Positions 53,690 to 64,000 of a stretch of DNA of 64,000 bases are shown piece by piece. The notes under the pieces were generated by a model that was given only the letters and a program-made list of their open reading frames with translations, did not search any database and was not told where the DNA came from. The stretch lies in NCBI RefSeq assembly GCF_000143415.4, contig NW_003314366.1, positions 259,348 to 323,347 of the forward strand, read 5' to 3'. Each line of letters begins with the position of its first letter. The stretch's first letter is position 1. The translations under genes and the position numbers were made by a program. Source of the stretch: Selaginella moellendorffii (Eukaryota > Streptophyta > Lycopodiopsida > Selaginellales > Selaginellaceae).

Positions 53690-54952
53690 ACCCGATCACA
53701 GCGAAAACAGGGTGACCCAGATCTGCCCCTAGCGTTGCTTTAAGGCCGTGAAAGTCACATCGAAGACTAAGTCGTTCATGACTGCCCTACAATAATCACG
53801 TCGTCCAAGCCTGCACTGCAACAGTCAAGACCTCCAAGCATGTTCCAGGATGCTGCTGCAACAATCTTGGGTTGTATGCCCAAAAATTTTGCCCGGAAAC
53901 CTTTGTTAGAGTTCTCCTACCTAAGAAATTTAAAACAATTACTAATTTGCAGTGTCCCTTGAAAATTCCAAGCATTCTCCTTGCGTGCCAGCCACCACAA
54001 ACCAAAGATAATAGAAATTAGATTATTAAATCATAACAATATAATTAGAGTACAGAAGTATATTTTATTTTAAAATTTAATGAAATAATATTAAATATAA
54101 AAAATATCATGTAAAGTATTATAATATATGGCTAGAAATCTATTAATAAACAAAACACCAACATGTTTCTTTTTGTAGTGGGGTGCTGGTTTTCCTCCTT
54201 TTACAGATCGTTGTGAAAATGGCTGAAAGTGAGTAAACTTACTGTACAGAATCGCACAAAACATTCCTGATCTCTCCTTTCAGATTCTCTACCACTTTCT
54301 GGTTGGATGAGGTATGCTTTAAACTGTGAGAACTTGATTGATAACTTCGATCAAAACATGGGGTTTGTATGTATTCATCCATTCGTTGTTTACAAAGTTT
54401 CCCAGTGCCCACCAAAAAAACGGATTATAGTAAATGATTTCTTGAGCCATTCGTTTGTTGAACTCATCCAGGTCTTCTGCCACTGAGCCTTCTGTCACTG
54501 CCCTAGGCTTCACCAATCTACCTGCCGCCCCTCATGTTGGAACCTTAACGTGATCCTCGAAGTATTGATTGGCAGCACTAGTTTACACTTTGAATCCCTG
54601 TCAATGGCACGGGACTTTTTGTTTGACTGACGCACAGTTAGATGCCTATAGTCAATGGTCAATGAATTATCGGTCTTTGATTGGTGAAGTTCTACGCGGT
54701 TGTTCGTATCAACAAAGAACCATCACAAAATTCTGCTGATTTCTCTGTAGTTTCTTCGAGGGCATTGAAGCTGCCAATGAGATCTTACCAAAGAAATTGC
54801 TGTTCATTGTCACCAAACAAGAAAACCTTGCTTTTGGCAATTGTACATTAGCCAGTCATTGTTTGCAACTTATATTACATTTGAGAGTGAGAATAGCGGT
54901 TTATCATGGCCTTGAGACCAGATTTTGTTGTGTGCCGGTTTTCTTTCCTTTG
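53690..54952. other. Intergenic, AT-rich with decayed duplicated segments
   Basis: The stretch 54000-54170 is AT-rich. From about 54185 sequence related to the peptide-gene neighbourhood appears ('ttttcctccttttacagat', 'aaaatggctgaaa', 'cctgatctctcc'). A segment at about 54590-54790 ('caatggcacgggactttt', 'tgaagctgccaatgagatct') is repeated in decayed form at about 55965-56135. A short open frame at 54319-54516 (YYNPFFWWALGNFVNN) has only a TTG start, and I do not call it a gene. Confidence 0.4.
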
Positions 54953-55174
54953 CTACGCTCTTCCCTCTTTTCCCTTATTATGGATTCTTCCGGGCGATCC
55001 TCCTGAAATGGCTGGAGATTTTTTTAATGCTTCAAACGTTAACACTTTGCTTGAAACCGGTGCTGGTTTTGAATCCATTGTCTTCATGGTGCTAGTCGAT
55101 TGGAAGGGCCTGGCAGCAGCAGCAGCATGGAGAAACAGGAGGAGCATGCCCAAGATCACAACCACATGAACCAT
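54953..55174 (-). CDS. Candidate small secreted peptide precursor (73 aa)
   Basis: From ATG 55174 the ORF encodes a clean signal peptide (MVHVVVILGMLLLFLHAAAA, cleavage likely after the Ala run), a variable middle, and a conserved-looking C-terminal block SPAISGGSPGRIHN followed by a basic tail. Precursors of plant CEP, PIP, IDA and CLE peptides share this layout and end in Ser/Gly/Pro motifs closing with H or HN; the block resembles SGxSPxGxGH of PIP and xPGxSPGxGH of CEP without fitting either exactly. The frame is open upstream to a TTG at 55228 only. A damaged copy of the gene lies at about 57390-57530. The family assignment is tentative, and expression is unknown. Confidence 0.5.
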   Translation of the reverse strand: MVHVVVILGMLLLFLHAAAAARPFQSTSTMKTMDSKPAPVSSKVLTFEALKKSPAISGGSPGRIHNKGKEGRA

Positions 55175-55796
55175 TCTTGATCTCTCCAAGATCACAGGAA
55201 ATCTGGCTAGAAATTGCCTACCTGACAACCTTCGAGTGACTGAGAGAAAACATCCATGAGGTTTTTATAGATCAGTGGATACAAGACTGCCTTGGCAGGG
55301 ACAAGCTTGGTGCCAGTCACACACGGCAGACGTCGCGTAGATCATCTTCGGCGAAAAAGAGGCCCACGACACACTTTCTGATCCCGATCGCGTCCACAGC
55401 TTGACAGGATCCTCTCCGCGGTTATGAGACGCCTGGACGAACTTCCTGACCGTGGGAAGTTTCGGTTCACTTTCAATGCGGGACTTAATTTCTGTTATGA
55501 TGCAGTTCATATCGATTACTAGGAACCACCTAAGAACATAGATCATTTAACAAAAGTACAAATTTGCACGCAGGCAGGCGAGAGCGGATCTGCAGCTAGC
55601 GGCAGCTAGCGGCAGCTAGATCTAGAGATCGAGAGGAAGAAATCGAGCTGGGACTTACTTGAATTGGCGCTCCCCGCAGCCCTTGTGCTCGATCTAAAAC
55701 CTTCTCTTCGCTTTTGCAGCACCGTTAGAGCTACAGTCAATGTTTGAATGTGGGTCAGGCCAATGTTAAGAGTTTTGCGTTTAGGTAGCTGCAACA

Positions 55797-55798
55797 TA

Positions 55799-55833
<35 letters not shown>

Positions 55834-55850
55834 TACACACACACACATCT
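55797..55850. repeat. (TC)n(AC)n microsatellite
   Basis: About 25 bases of TC repeats pass directly into AC repeats with one interruption. It is flanked by ordinary sequence. The ORF across it on the minus strand is a repeat artefact. Confidence 0.95.
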
Positions 55851-58421
55851 TTCCATGACCTGTGAATTCGTCGTCTCCATCAGGCCGGTTCTAAATTGTG
55901 AGATCTAGCTGAAGAACTTTGATCGAGGCGTGGGGCAATTACGTGAATGTCATTTCACTTTGAATGCCTATCAATGGCCCGGGACTTTTCCGTTTGTCAG
56001 ATTTGAGTCAATGCTCGTGCAAGTATAACAGTGTCTATGGTTAATGGTCATTGAACTAGAGGTCTCTTTTTTTATGGAAAAGTTCTATCAACAAAAACCC
56101 ATCATCTGGGCCTTGAAGCTGTCAATGAGATCTCACGATATATTCACCGGAAGCTCCAACTGCTCTTCATTCTTTCACCCTTGGGACACACATTTTCACA
56201 AACAAGCACAGTGGAATCTTCCACTGCTGGGTCCAACTCTGAAAGTTCCTCTGCCGTGCCTACAACGTCGTAGTTTTGTTGGGCAGCCCTCGAAATACCC
56301 CGTGCCTCCAGGGAAGGAGGCAATTCTAACAAGAGCTCCTTAGGCCGGATGCGTTCCGTCACCACATTAGTGAGTGCTAAATCAGAGTCATACCATCGCC
56401 CTGTCAGACGCAACGAGCGCAACAACAAAAGCACCACCCACAATGACTTGGCTGTCCGTCACAGTCGAATGGTGGCACCCACTCCCAATCCAGTGAGCAC
56501 ATATGTAAACGAGTAACAAGATGATAACAGTTTCTCACCTGGATTGGGTCTCAACCTTCTCCTCAGGGCTATATTCTCCTTTATTTCAACTTGTTTGATG
56601 TCCTCCACAATATCGAAGTCATATATATTGAAGAGCTCAAGGGTAAGATCCAGGAGAAGCCACAAAATATTGTGAGGTGCCTCACTGATGCATTCGTCTT
56701 TGATTAAGTTCTACGTTTAAAAACTACTGCCAATTGCTCAGGCTCGATCGCTGCAGTCACCCAGAGGGTTAGGGATGAAAGGAAGGGAGAGCAGTTGTTT
56801 CTTTCCGTTGCTAGTCCTAGTGAAATATTTTCCTAATGCTCGCGAATCTGGACGAAACAGGTTTAGGGTAGAAATACGCCTACATGGTCGGATTGCGACT
56901 GTGCTGTGACTGGCATGACCAGACACTTACAGCAGCAACTTTTGTTTCACACACATACCGTGCCCAGTATTTATGTTATAACTTGGGGGAAGTGGCATTT
57001 GAGATGGACTATGTTTCGCCCTGATTTGATACTATGTTTTTGTGACCCCGAACAGCAATCGCTTTCATGAGATCTCATTGATGTCCAGGATGCGGTTTCG
57101 ATTTCAATCTTGCAGAGGATCGCCCGCGTCCATCAAATCTAATTCATTGACCATTGACCATAGACATTGACCACGAGCATTGGTCTCTGCTCCAGTGGCC
57201 CGTCCCTAGAAGTGTTCTCTTAACCACTTTAGCTCAAGCTCTTTTTCATCTGTCAAGAAATGTTAGCATCTTCTCAAATCACCGCCACCTCTCCATCTCT
57301 AATGCGCCGAAAATACTGCCAAGTTTAAAAGCAAAGGACCATGTGCTTTTTAGTTCTTATGTGCTGTTTTTCTTTCCTTTGTTACCGGTGGTGTTCTTCC
57401 TTCTTTTTTGATTCTTCCTGACAATCCTACTGAAATGGCTGAAGATTTTCCTAATACTCTAGCGTCCCTTGACAATGATGCTGGTACACTGGAAGGGCAG
57501 CAGTGGGAAACAGAAGGAGCACAACTGCATGAATCCCTGATCTCTCCAGAAAACTTTCTAGTAACTGAGAGAAAGCTAGGAGCAGAAATCTTTAGTGGAG
57601 CTTGCTACAAATTCCCTCGAGTTGATCGATCCAAAGCTTGAGGTTTTACAGATCTGCTTTGGCACCCACCCTGGACAAGAAGAGGGGAGTTTCGTTTCAC
57701 CTTCAGTGCTTTGAATCTGGCTGGACTTTCCTTTGAGTTGTACTTCCAATAATTCAATATCAGTCAATGTGTGTTTTATATCTTAAGCATAGTGACGATC
57801 TTTACCCTTACGCTGATTCACCAAGCCTGCATGGTCGGATTCTGTGGCTGCCATGGCCAGACACTTACACACAGCAACTTTTCTTTCACAAACATACGGT
57901 GCCCAGTATTTTTGTTATAACTTGAGAAAAGTGACGGCGCATTTGAGATGGAAAGGTGGCGGTGTTTTGATACTAACATTTCTTGACATTTTGCATGAGC
58001 TGAAGTCGAATTTGGTCTTCTCGGGACGGGCCACTGGAGCCCGACAAAAGGACGAGCGCTGCGTCGCTCAGCAAAGACTGTTGTATTGTCTGGCCGGAGG
58101 AGGACGGACGGAACTCTTTCTCTTTGATTCTACTTGGGTGTCACCTCTCCCTTTTCCCGATCGCGAATGCGGGGGTCACACGCAAGCAGCAGATGCTCAC
58201 GACATTCACAGGTTTTCCCCACCAGGTTTTGTAGCTTTGCTCGCTGTCGGCTTCCACGGATCGTGATCACTGTACTCGAAACGATTTCCGTGATCATCCT
58301 CTCAGGATGGCTGCTGCTGCCAATCTGCCAAAATCAACTTACTTTGAGAGCGAAGTCTTGAGGTGGTTTTGTGTGGCTCGGCCAGAAAGAAAGGTGAGCT
58401 TGTTCTGAGAGCTATAGCATC
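55850..58421. other. Decayed duplicated intergenic sequence
   Basis: Several segments occur twice. 'actggcatgaccagacactta' up to 'gtggcatttgagatgg' (about 56905-57006) recurs at about 57842-57955. About 57370-57560 is a damaged copy of the peptide gene at 54953. About 55965-56135 copies 54590-54790. An open frame at 56144-56443 starts with TTG and is not convincing. The last few hundred bases should contain the promoter of the DUF3527 gene. Confidence 0.45.
57390..57530 (-). pseudogene. Damaged copy of the secreted-peptide gene
   Basis: Read on the minus strand, ATG at about 57530 opens a short hydrophobic-containing frame that stops after about 24 codons. Further on another frame reads KSSAISVGLSGRIKK, clearly related to the KSPAISGGSPGRIHN block of the gene at 54953. 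Substitutions and frame changes show it no longer encodes the peptide. Confidence 0.55.
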
Positions 58422-60791
58422 ATGGCAGCTATGGCCGACGAAGACTGCTTGCGTGGTAGCTTTCATCTTGGCAGTGACAGTAGCAGGACCATCAAGCCGT
58501 GGTCGACCAGGAAATCGTCGTCCAAACCATCGTCTCCGTGGCTCAGTCCTTTGCGGCAGCGCCAGTTGATCCAGCCGGTGTCGAGCACTCGCGTCTGGGA
58601 CGTAGAGTTCCCGAGATCATCGTCATCACCATCGAGGCGGCAAAGCCAGGATCCCAGGAGCAGGGAGAGAGTGAAGCTGCGGCGATCGCTCTCGCTCTTG
58701 GAACGCCCAACGCCGCCACCGCAGCCGTGTAGCTCCGTCCGCCGCAGCCTGTGGAGCGGCGAGAGCAAGCACGCCCTCCAGATGCGACTAGGAGTCTACC
58801 TGGATGCTATGCCCGAGGAGCCCATCATCGCGTCCAGCAGCGCTAGCGATTTGGAAGAAGATCTTCTTCTTCGTCATGGCGACTGCAAGGACGATGATGA
58901 TCGTGGCGAGAAGAAGCAAAGCCCATCCAGCAGCAGCGATCAGGAGGCGGCCTCATCCATCTTCTCGTCCAAGAAATCCTCGTCCTTCTCCTCCACCAGC
59001 GATGGCGGCACAGCCACCTCCTCCAATCGTGCTCAAGAACGCGAAGAAGTGGAAGAACAAGGTGGGTTCCTGGATTACACGCTTGTGCGCGGCCAGCTCG
59101 TTCTTCCGGAGGTAGACGATGGCGACAAGGAAGAGGACAATCGGCCGCCATGGCCAGCATCGCCATTGCCGCCGGTCCAGGCTATGGCGGACAGATACCC
59201 GGCCTGGGCATTGATGCGATCTCTCACGGAGAAGAAGAAGAAGACGATGATCCACGAGGAGGATAGTGAGCGTCGCCGCCACGTCGCCAGGAGATTGCTC
59301 TTCACATCCAGCCCTAGCGAGCAGCAGCCACGACCCTCGTCGCGCTTCTTCTCCCCAAGCCCTAGGAAGGAGAGGAGCGATGGTGGCGGTGGCGATCTTC
59401 TCAAGGCTCTCTTGGACGCGCTGCCTAGAGCGCTGATCCGGAAGAGGAGTAGCAGCGGCGGCAGCAGTAGCGCTGGCAGCAACAGCGGCAACAGTTCTTC
59501 CTCGGCACACCTGCATTGCGCGATCCGGCACGACCACCATAGCTACACGTATCTCGTGGATGGATCCGAGGAGCGCCTCGTCGCGCGAGTGCCCAGGCCT
59601 CGGGAGCAGCACGATCGAGGAGAGAAAGAGGACGAGCAGCCACAAGGTCAAGAGGAAGAGGTGTGTTCTTTCTTCTCGTGGAAGCGTAGCTCCTCTAGGG
59701 CGAAGGCACGATCTTCGTGGAGGCCGGCATGGGCGTCGCCCAGCGCTGGAGATTCCAGGCCGCAAGAGTCCTCGGAGCTGGTGGCAAACATGAGATTGCG
59801 AAGGAGCCCTTCATCGATCGCGGAGCTCCAGTTTGTTCTAAGCGATGTTTGCGAGAGATCGTTGGCGCTGGAGCAGCGCCAAGGTGACCAGTCCATTGAT
59901 CATCGTCTCAGCTTCTCATCGTGGCAGAGCAGCAGCCTCTCCTCGGCGAGCTCCTCGTCCAATCCATCCAAGAGCTCTACCAGGATCACGAAGAAGAAGA
60001 GCTTGTCACACAACTCCAGCCCGACCAGGGGGAAGATCGCCGACGATGACGACCAAGAGCTGGACATTCTTCGCGAGGTCTGGAAGCAAATGGAGGCCGA
60101 TGAGAGATCTCGAGCCGCCAAGAAGAGGATGAATCCATTGCAAGAGCTCGCAGCCATCGTCGTCACTCTTCCAGGCCTAGCGACTAATCACCATCACCTC
60201 AAGAGCTCCTCGCATTCCAGGAATCCCAGCGTGGAGTCTCTTCCAGATCATGGATTCGCGGCCATGAGCGTGACGGCCGTTCTTCCCGTTGGCGAGCATG
60301 GGCTCCCTGATCGTCCAAACAGCGATGGTGGTGACCGTGATAGCAGCAGTAGTGGTGGTGCCGGTGGTCCGAGTTCTTTGATCCAGCGGTGGAGGAGGGG
60401 AAAATGCGATTGTGGAGGCTGGGATCTGGGATGCGCGCTTCACACTCTTGGAAGAAACCCGGACGCTAGAAGCCCGCTATCCAGCAAACTAGACATCTCC
60501 CTCCAGGTGAGAGTTTTTCACGGGTTTTGGTTTGTTCTTGACAAAGTTCTTGTTGATCCAACTTAGATCCAAGGTGGGCGGGGGCAAATCGATCGAGATT
60601 GCTTCGAGCTGGTGGGATTGAGCAACGGTCTCTTCTCGGTCAAATTCAAGGAGCCATTGTCGGCGCTGCAAGCGTTCGCTACAGCGGTGGCGATTATCCA
60701 CGCGAGCCGGGTCAACACTGGCCAGGACCTCTGGTCGGCGGGGTCAAACATTTCGATGCTCTCTCGATGCCCTCCTCTCGAGGAACTGTGA
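58422..60791 (+). CDS. DUF3527-family protein
   Basis: Two exons (58422-60506 and 60567-60791) give 769 residues. The long N-terminal part is disordered, rich in Ser, Arg and acidic runs, with conserved islets such as LDYTLVRGQLVLP, DRYPAWALMRSL, HLHCAIRHDHHSYTYLVDG and QFVLSDVCE. The C-terminal block (KCDCGGWDLGCALHTLGRNP, and in exon two FELVGLSNGLFSVKFKEPLS, then ALQAFATAVAIIHASR) is the hallmark of the plant DUF3527 family, whose function is unknown. Retaining the 60-nt intron would add about 18 codons and a stop, losing the conserved end. Poly-Ser segments are encoded by mixed AGC/TCG codons. Confidence 0.85.
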
Positions 60792-61113
60792 AAACAAATG
60801 CTAGGATCTGTCAACGATAGTCAAACTTTAAGGCATATCTTAGCATGTCCTAAGGATATTCTCTAGACTATTAGGGCTCTAAGGGTCAACGGTAGTCAAA
60901 ACTTTGGTCGTTGTTTTGGTCAACTGCGTTGGTGGGAGCGAGAGGACTTTCTTCTTCCCCTCGCATGCCACCGACGCGCACTCCAATGATCGATTCGAAG
61001 AGAAAGCTTTTCTACCGTAGAAATTTTTTAGCTACCTTCTAAGCTTGGAATCAATGGAAGGCTCTGGCTTCGCGATCATCGCCGGCAGGAACCCTTGTTG
61101 AGCAAGGAGAGGC

Positions 61114-62603
61114 ATGGCGGCAGCGCTGTGGAGCTCCATAGCTCCGGCGAGATCGCGCCCAATTGCTCGATCCTGCGCTACCCAAGAGGAATCCTCCTCT
61201 GCGACGGTGAGTGTGAGAGAGCGTTCCAGATCCGCGAGCCTAGGGCCGCACACCGGCAGAGATTTGTCCGTGAAGAAGCCGGAGTGGCTCCGGCAGCGCG
61301 CGGCGCAGGGCGATCGCTACTCGGAGCTCAAGGAATCGCTAGGCGCGCTCAAGCTCCACACGGTCTGCGAGGAGGCGCGCTGCCCAAACATTGGCGAGGT
61401 GGGCTGCCAGCAGCTGCCCAGTCCGGGCATTTTCTTCTCATCGATTGGATTTGGTTGGATCTTTGTTCTTGGCAGTGCTGGAATGGTGGGAGTGGCGATG
61501 GCGCGCATGGAATTGGGACTGCCACGATCATGCTGCTGGGAGACACTTGTACGAGAGGATGTAGATTTTGCGCGGTTGCGACGAGCAGAAATCCAGCTCC
61601 TCCGGATCCATTGGAGCCCGAGAACACTGCCAAGGCTATCGCCAGTTGGGGGTAAGAGATCGATCGAGCAGTTTTTCTCCTGTCGTTCTTGGTGATGGAA
61701 AACTCTTTTCTTTGCTTTCCCAGTGTAGGATATATTGTTCTCACCAGCGTTGATCGCGATGATATGCCCGACGGCGGCAGCGGCCATTTTGCTCGGACTG
61801 TAAGAACGCTCAAGGTATCAAAAGAAAGTTTGTTTTTGCTTGGAGAAAGACAAGACCTCTTGTTTTGTTCTTCCAGGAACTTAAGCCCGAGATTCTGGTA
61901 GAATGCTTGGTTTCGGATTTTCGAGGCGATCCGGAGGCCGTGACAACGGTGGCTACTTGCGGTCTGGACGTTTTCGCTCACAACATCGAGACTGTGAAGC
62001 GGCTGCAAAGAATAGTTCGTGATCCAAGAGCCGGGTAAGAAAACGAAAACTCCATACCTTTTTTCCGTTCTTTCTTACTGGATCCATGAGCGCGGGCATT
62101 GTTGATGCAGGTATGAGCAGAGCTTGGGAGTGTTGAAACTCGCCAAGGCATCGAAAGATGGCCTCATTACAAAGTCGTCGATCATGCTAGGGCTTGGCGA
62201 GAAGGATGACGAGATCAAACAAGCTCTGGACGATCTCAAAGCTGCGGGAGTTGACATCGTTACCTTTGGCCAGTACTTACAAGTAAGTGATAGCAATGAA
62301 GTGACGAGTATGCTTGTTTACCTTAGCTTACGAACGATCTTCCCGACAGCCAACTCCTGTGCACCTCACGGTGAAAGAGTACATAACTCCGGAGAAGTTC
62401 GACTTCTGGAAAGAATACGGGGAGTCAGTCGTCGGGTTTCGATACGTCGCAAGTGGTCCACTGGTTAGTACTCTTCCTCTCCCACATAATTGCAAACTTT
62501 AAGAAAATGTTCTTACCATTTGCAGGTCCGATCGTCGTACCGAGCCGGAGAGTTCTTCGTGGAGAGCATGATTCGCAGCTCTCGTGAAGGATCAAAGAAG
62601 TAG
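61114..62603 (+). CDS. LIP1P: Lipoyl synthase, plastid type
   Basis: Seven exons (61114-61398, 61476-61651, 61724-61814, 61877-62034, 62111-62282, 62350-62463, 62526-62603) give 357 residues. This radical-SAM enzyme inserts two sulfur atoms into octanoyl-protein to make lipoate for the plastid pyruvate dehydrogenase. All iron-sulfur ligands are present: [12 protein letters not shown] for the auxiliary cluster (joined across intron 1), CTRGCRFC for the radical-SAM cluster, and the C-terminal [10 protein letters not shown]. The N-terminal roughly 55 residues (Ser/Ala/Arg-rich) look like a transit peptide, and [20 protein letters not shown] is typical of the plastid rather than the mitochondrial form. 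The reading frame is intact throughout. Confidence 0.92.
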
Positions 62604-63046
62604 GCTGTAGACTTAGCGGCCAATTTTTTGTTCCAAAAACTCCTTTTGTCTCACAGTGGTGGAGAATCTACGCGAAGAATAAAAGCTGCATGTTTCCCGG
62701 AAGTTAAAGACGTGTTGTTCAAAGAGCATGCAGTACCTGGTAATCGGCCATGGAGAGATTCGTCACCTCGCCTTCTATTTCCAGGCTCCACACAAATCGC
62801 CCATGGCGGACCGGCCTTTCGTCCTTCTATTCGCGTCTCCTGCTTCCTCTCCAGCGCCGTCGTCGCCTTCTCCTTTACTCTTGCTGCTTCGCTCGTCCTC
62901 TTTCCCTTTTGATACGCCCATTGCTGGATCGTGTCGGTGTTCTTGCTCCAAATCCCATTACGCTGCATGGTCGGCTCGCGCATTGCCATGTTCGAGCCTC
63001 ATCACTTGGTCGTGAAGCGAGCATGCATCGCTGAGAATGCAGCGTA
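62604..63046. other. Intergenic region, nothing recognised
   Basis: This holds the 3' end of the lipoyl synthase gene and the promoter/5' UTR of the PLATZ gene. The open frames on both strands here are rich in Ser/Pro/Leu without any recognisable motif. Confidence 0.4.
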
Positions 63047-63952
63047 ATGGCGGTCCCGGGCTGGTTGGAGGCGTTCCTGGCAGGCAACTACTTCGCTCAT
63101 TGCCGCAGCCATGTCTCGAGCAAGAATGAGAGAAACCACTTCTGTGTCGACTGCTGCGAGGGGCCGCTCTGTCACTCGGGCTTGCGGGATCATCTCTCGC
63201 ACACCACGCTCCAGGTGAGGCGAGCTTCTCACATGGACGCTGTGCGTATCAACGACCTCCACAAGCTGCTCGACACCACGGGCATTCAGCCTTACACCAT
63301 CAATGGTGCCAAGATCGCCTTCCTCCTCAGCCGGCCGCAGTCGAGGCTCGCCAAAGGATCGCTTCGCTGCTGCGAGACGTGCGGGAGAAGCATCTCGGAT
63401 CCCCTCCGGTTTTGCTCCATTTCTTGTAAGCTTGCATGCGTGGTGGCGAGCTATGACGACACGGCCATCGTCGCGGGGCCTTCTCCAGGTAAGTCATCCC
63501 CCACTGGATCGCTGGAAGACCGCGAAGAACTCAATCCAGCTCCATCGTCATCCATGGCGACGAGCGACCATCACCACCACCACCACCACCAGAATGAGAA
63601 TGCCGCCACCACCACCACCACCACCGTCAATCTACTCAAGAGGCGGCAGCAAAGCATTGGCGAAGAAGTTCTTCCTCCTCGGATACTGGGCTTCAAGAAG
63701 ACCAAGCTCCAGATAGTTGTGAGAGATCGAGAACCCAGCACCACCACCGCCACCACCACTGCTGCTAGTACTACTACTCGCCACCAACATCCCCCACCAG
63801 TGACTCTAGTTCCACCCTCTCCAAACTCCGTGCTCTCGTCGGAGATGGCCGCCACACCCACAACCACGCCTTGTAAAAGCCTAGTGCTCGTCTCCTCACG
63901 ATCGCCCAGAAGCCACCGCAAAGGAACTCCTCACAGGTCTCCCTTGTTCTAG
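63047..63952 (+). CDS. PLATZ transcription factor
   Basis: This is an uninterrupted ORF of 301 residues with ATG 63047. It opens with the PLATZ signature PGWLEAFLAGNYFAHCRSH, the zinc-binding series H..C..C..C..H in NHFCVDCCEGPLCHSGLRDH, then LQVRRASHMDAVRINDL, GIQPYTINGAKIAFL and a second Cys set CCETCGRSISDPLRFCSISC. PLATZ proteins are plant-specific zinc-dependent DNA-binding proteins that bind A/T-rich DNA and often affect RNA polymerase III genes. The C-terminal 150 residues are low complexity with His and Thr runs, encoded by CAC and ACC repeats. Family members usually have introns; none is required here. Confidence 0.9.
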   Translation: MAVPGWLEAFLAGNYFAHCRSHVSSKNERNHFCVDCCEGPLCHSGLRDHLSHTTLQVRRASHMDAVRINDLHKLLDTTGIQPYTINGAKIAFLLSRPQSRLAKGSLRCCETCGRSISDPLRFCSISCKLACVVASYDDTAIVAGPSPGKSSPTGSLEDREELNPAPSSSMATSDHHHHHHHQNENAATTTTTTVNLLKRRQQSIGEEVLPPRILGFKKTKLQIVVRDREPSTTTATTTAASTTTRHQHPPPVTLVPPSPNSVLSSEMAATPTTTPCKSLVLVSSRSPRSHRKGTPHRSPLF

Positions 63953-64000
63953 CTAGCCTGAGTCGATGAATGTATTTAACTGTCTTTCCTCTAGCGCCGA

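Noticed and set aside
54319-54516. 65-codon minus-strand ORF with aromatic residues
   Set aside because: Non-ATG start and no supporting splice partners or homology; left as unassigned.
55606-55848. ORF starting with Val/Cys and Arg/Glu repeats on the minus strand
   Set aside because: It is the translation of a (TC)n(AC)n microsatellite; the rest has no coding character.
56144-56443. 99-codon minus-strand ORF with a hydrophobic start
   Set aside because: It begins with TTG, has no in-frame ATG near the hydrophobic part and lies in decayed duplicated DNA.
58953-59765. 270-codon ORF antisense to the DUF3527 gene
   Set aside because: A shadow of the Ser/Arg-rich coding frame, without motif or plausible start.
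62628-63034. Overlapping Ser/Pro-rich ORFs between lipoyl synthase and PLATZ
   Set aside because: No motif, overlapping on both strands, and located in a normal promoter/5' UTR position.

Overview
The window looks like nuclear DNA of a land plant, most likely a lycophyte close to Selaginella. The genes have spliceosomal introns that are uniformly tiny (46 to about 75 nt) and plant-specific families (intronless PPR proteins, PLATZ, DUF3527, GT34, PUB-type U-box, plastid lipoyl synthase). Compact gene islands are separated by one large nest of LTR retrotransposons. The species is inferred from this style; there was no database to check against.

Left gene island (1-21011): a PPR gene cut by the window edge; an F-box/LRR gene in the same frame directly upstream of it; a frame-broken plastid-like ORF; a frame-broken sodium:dicarboxylate symporter-like gene; a GNAT acetyltransferase; a SYMRK-like receptor kinase with a reduced ectodomain; a small hydrophobic protein; a PUB4-like U-box/ARM ubiquitin ligase; a PB1-domain protein; a second PPR gene; a monoglyceride-lipase/caffeoylshikimate-esterase-like hydrolase; and a GT34 xylosyl/galactosyltransferase. 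Neighbours are often divergent or convergent, with spacing of tens to hundreds of bases.

Middle (about 21100-50510): AT-rich, gene-free DNA followed by a nest of LTR elements. Three families can be told apart. Family A is a Ty3/gypsy chromovirus; one almost full-length copy spans 40386-47910 with target duplication CATGG. Family B has larger related LTRs. Family C is a TRIM whose 170-195 bp LTR carries a 5S rRNA-like Pol III control region next to an initiator-Met tRNA primer site, which is the architecture of Cassandra elements. Insertions can be ordered by their perfect 5-bp target duplications: family C inside A, A inside B, and B inside an older B. A 100-N assembly gap lies at 38109-38208.

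Right gene island (51161-63952): a plastid-type bifunctional nuclease (DUF151 plus UVR motif); a coiled-coil protein with a tyrosine-rich tetrapeptide repeat; a candidate secreted-peptide gene with decayed copies; a DUF3527 protein; plastid lipoyl synthase; and a PLATZ protein. The genes are mostly unrelated housekeeping, signalling and regulatory functions with no common pathway.

Most notable observations: (1) Cassandra-like 5S-carrying TRIMs, one with its whole middle inverted between two CATG sites; (2) two frame-restoring GT-AG introns inside the integrase region of a Ty3/gypsy element; (3) a SYMRK-like kinase without LRRs; (4) an EAAT/DAACS-type transporter gene with plant-type introns but broken frames; (5) a tyrosine-repeat coiled-coil protein.
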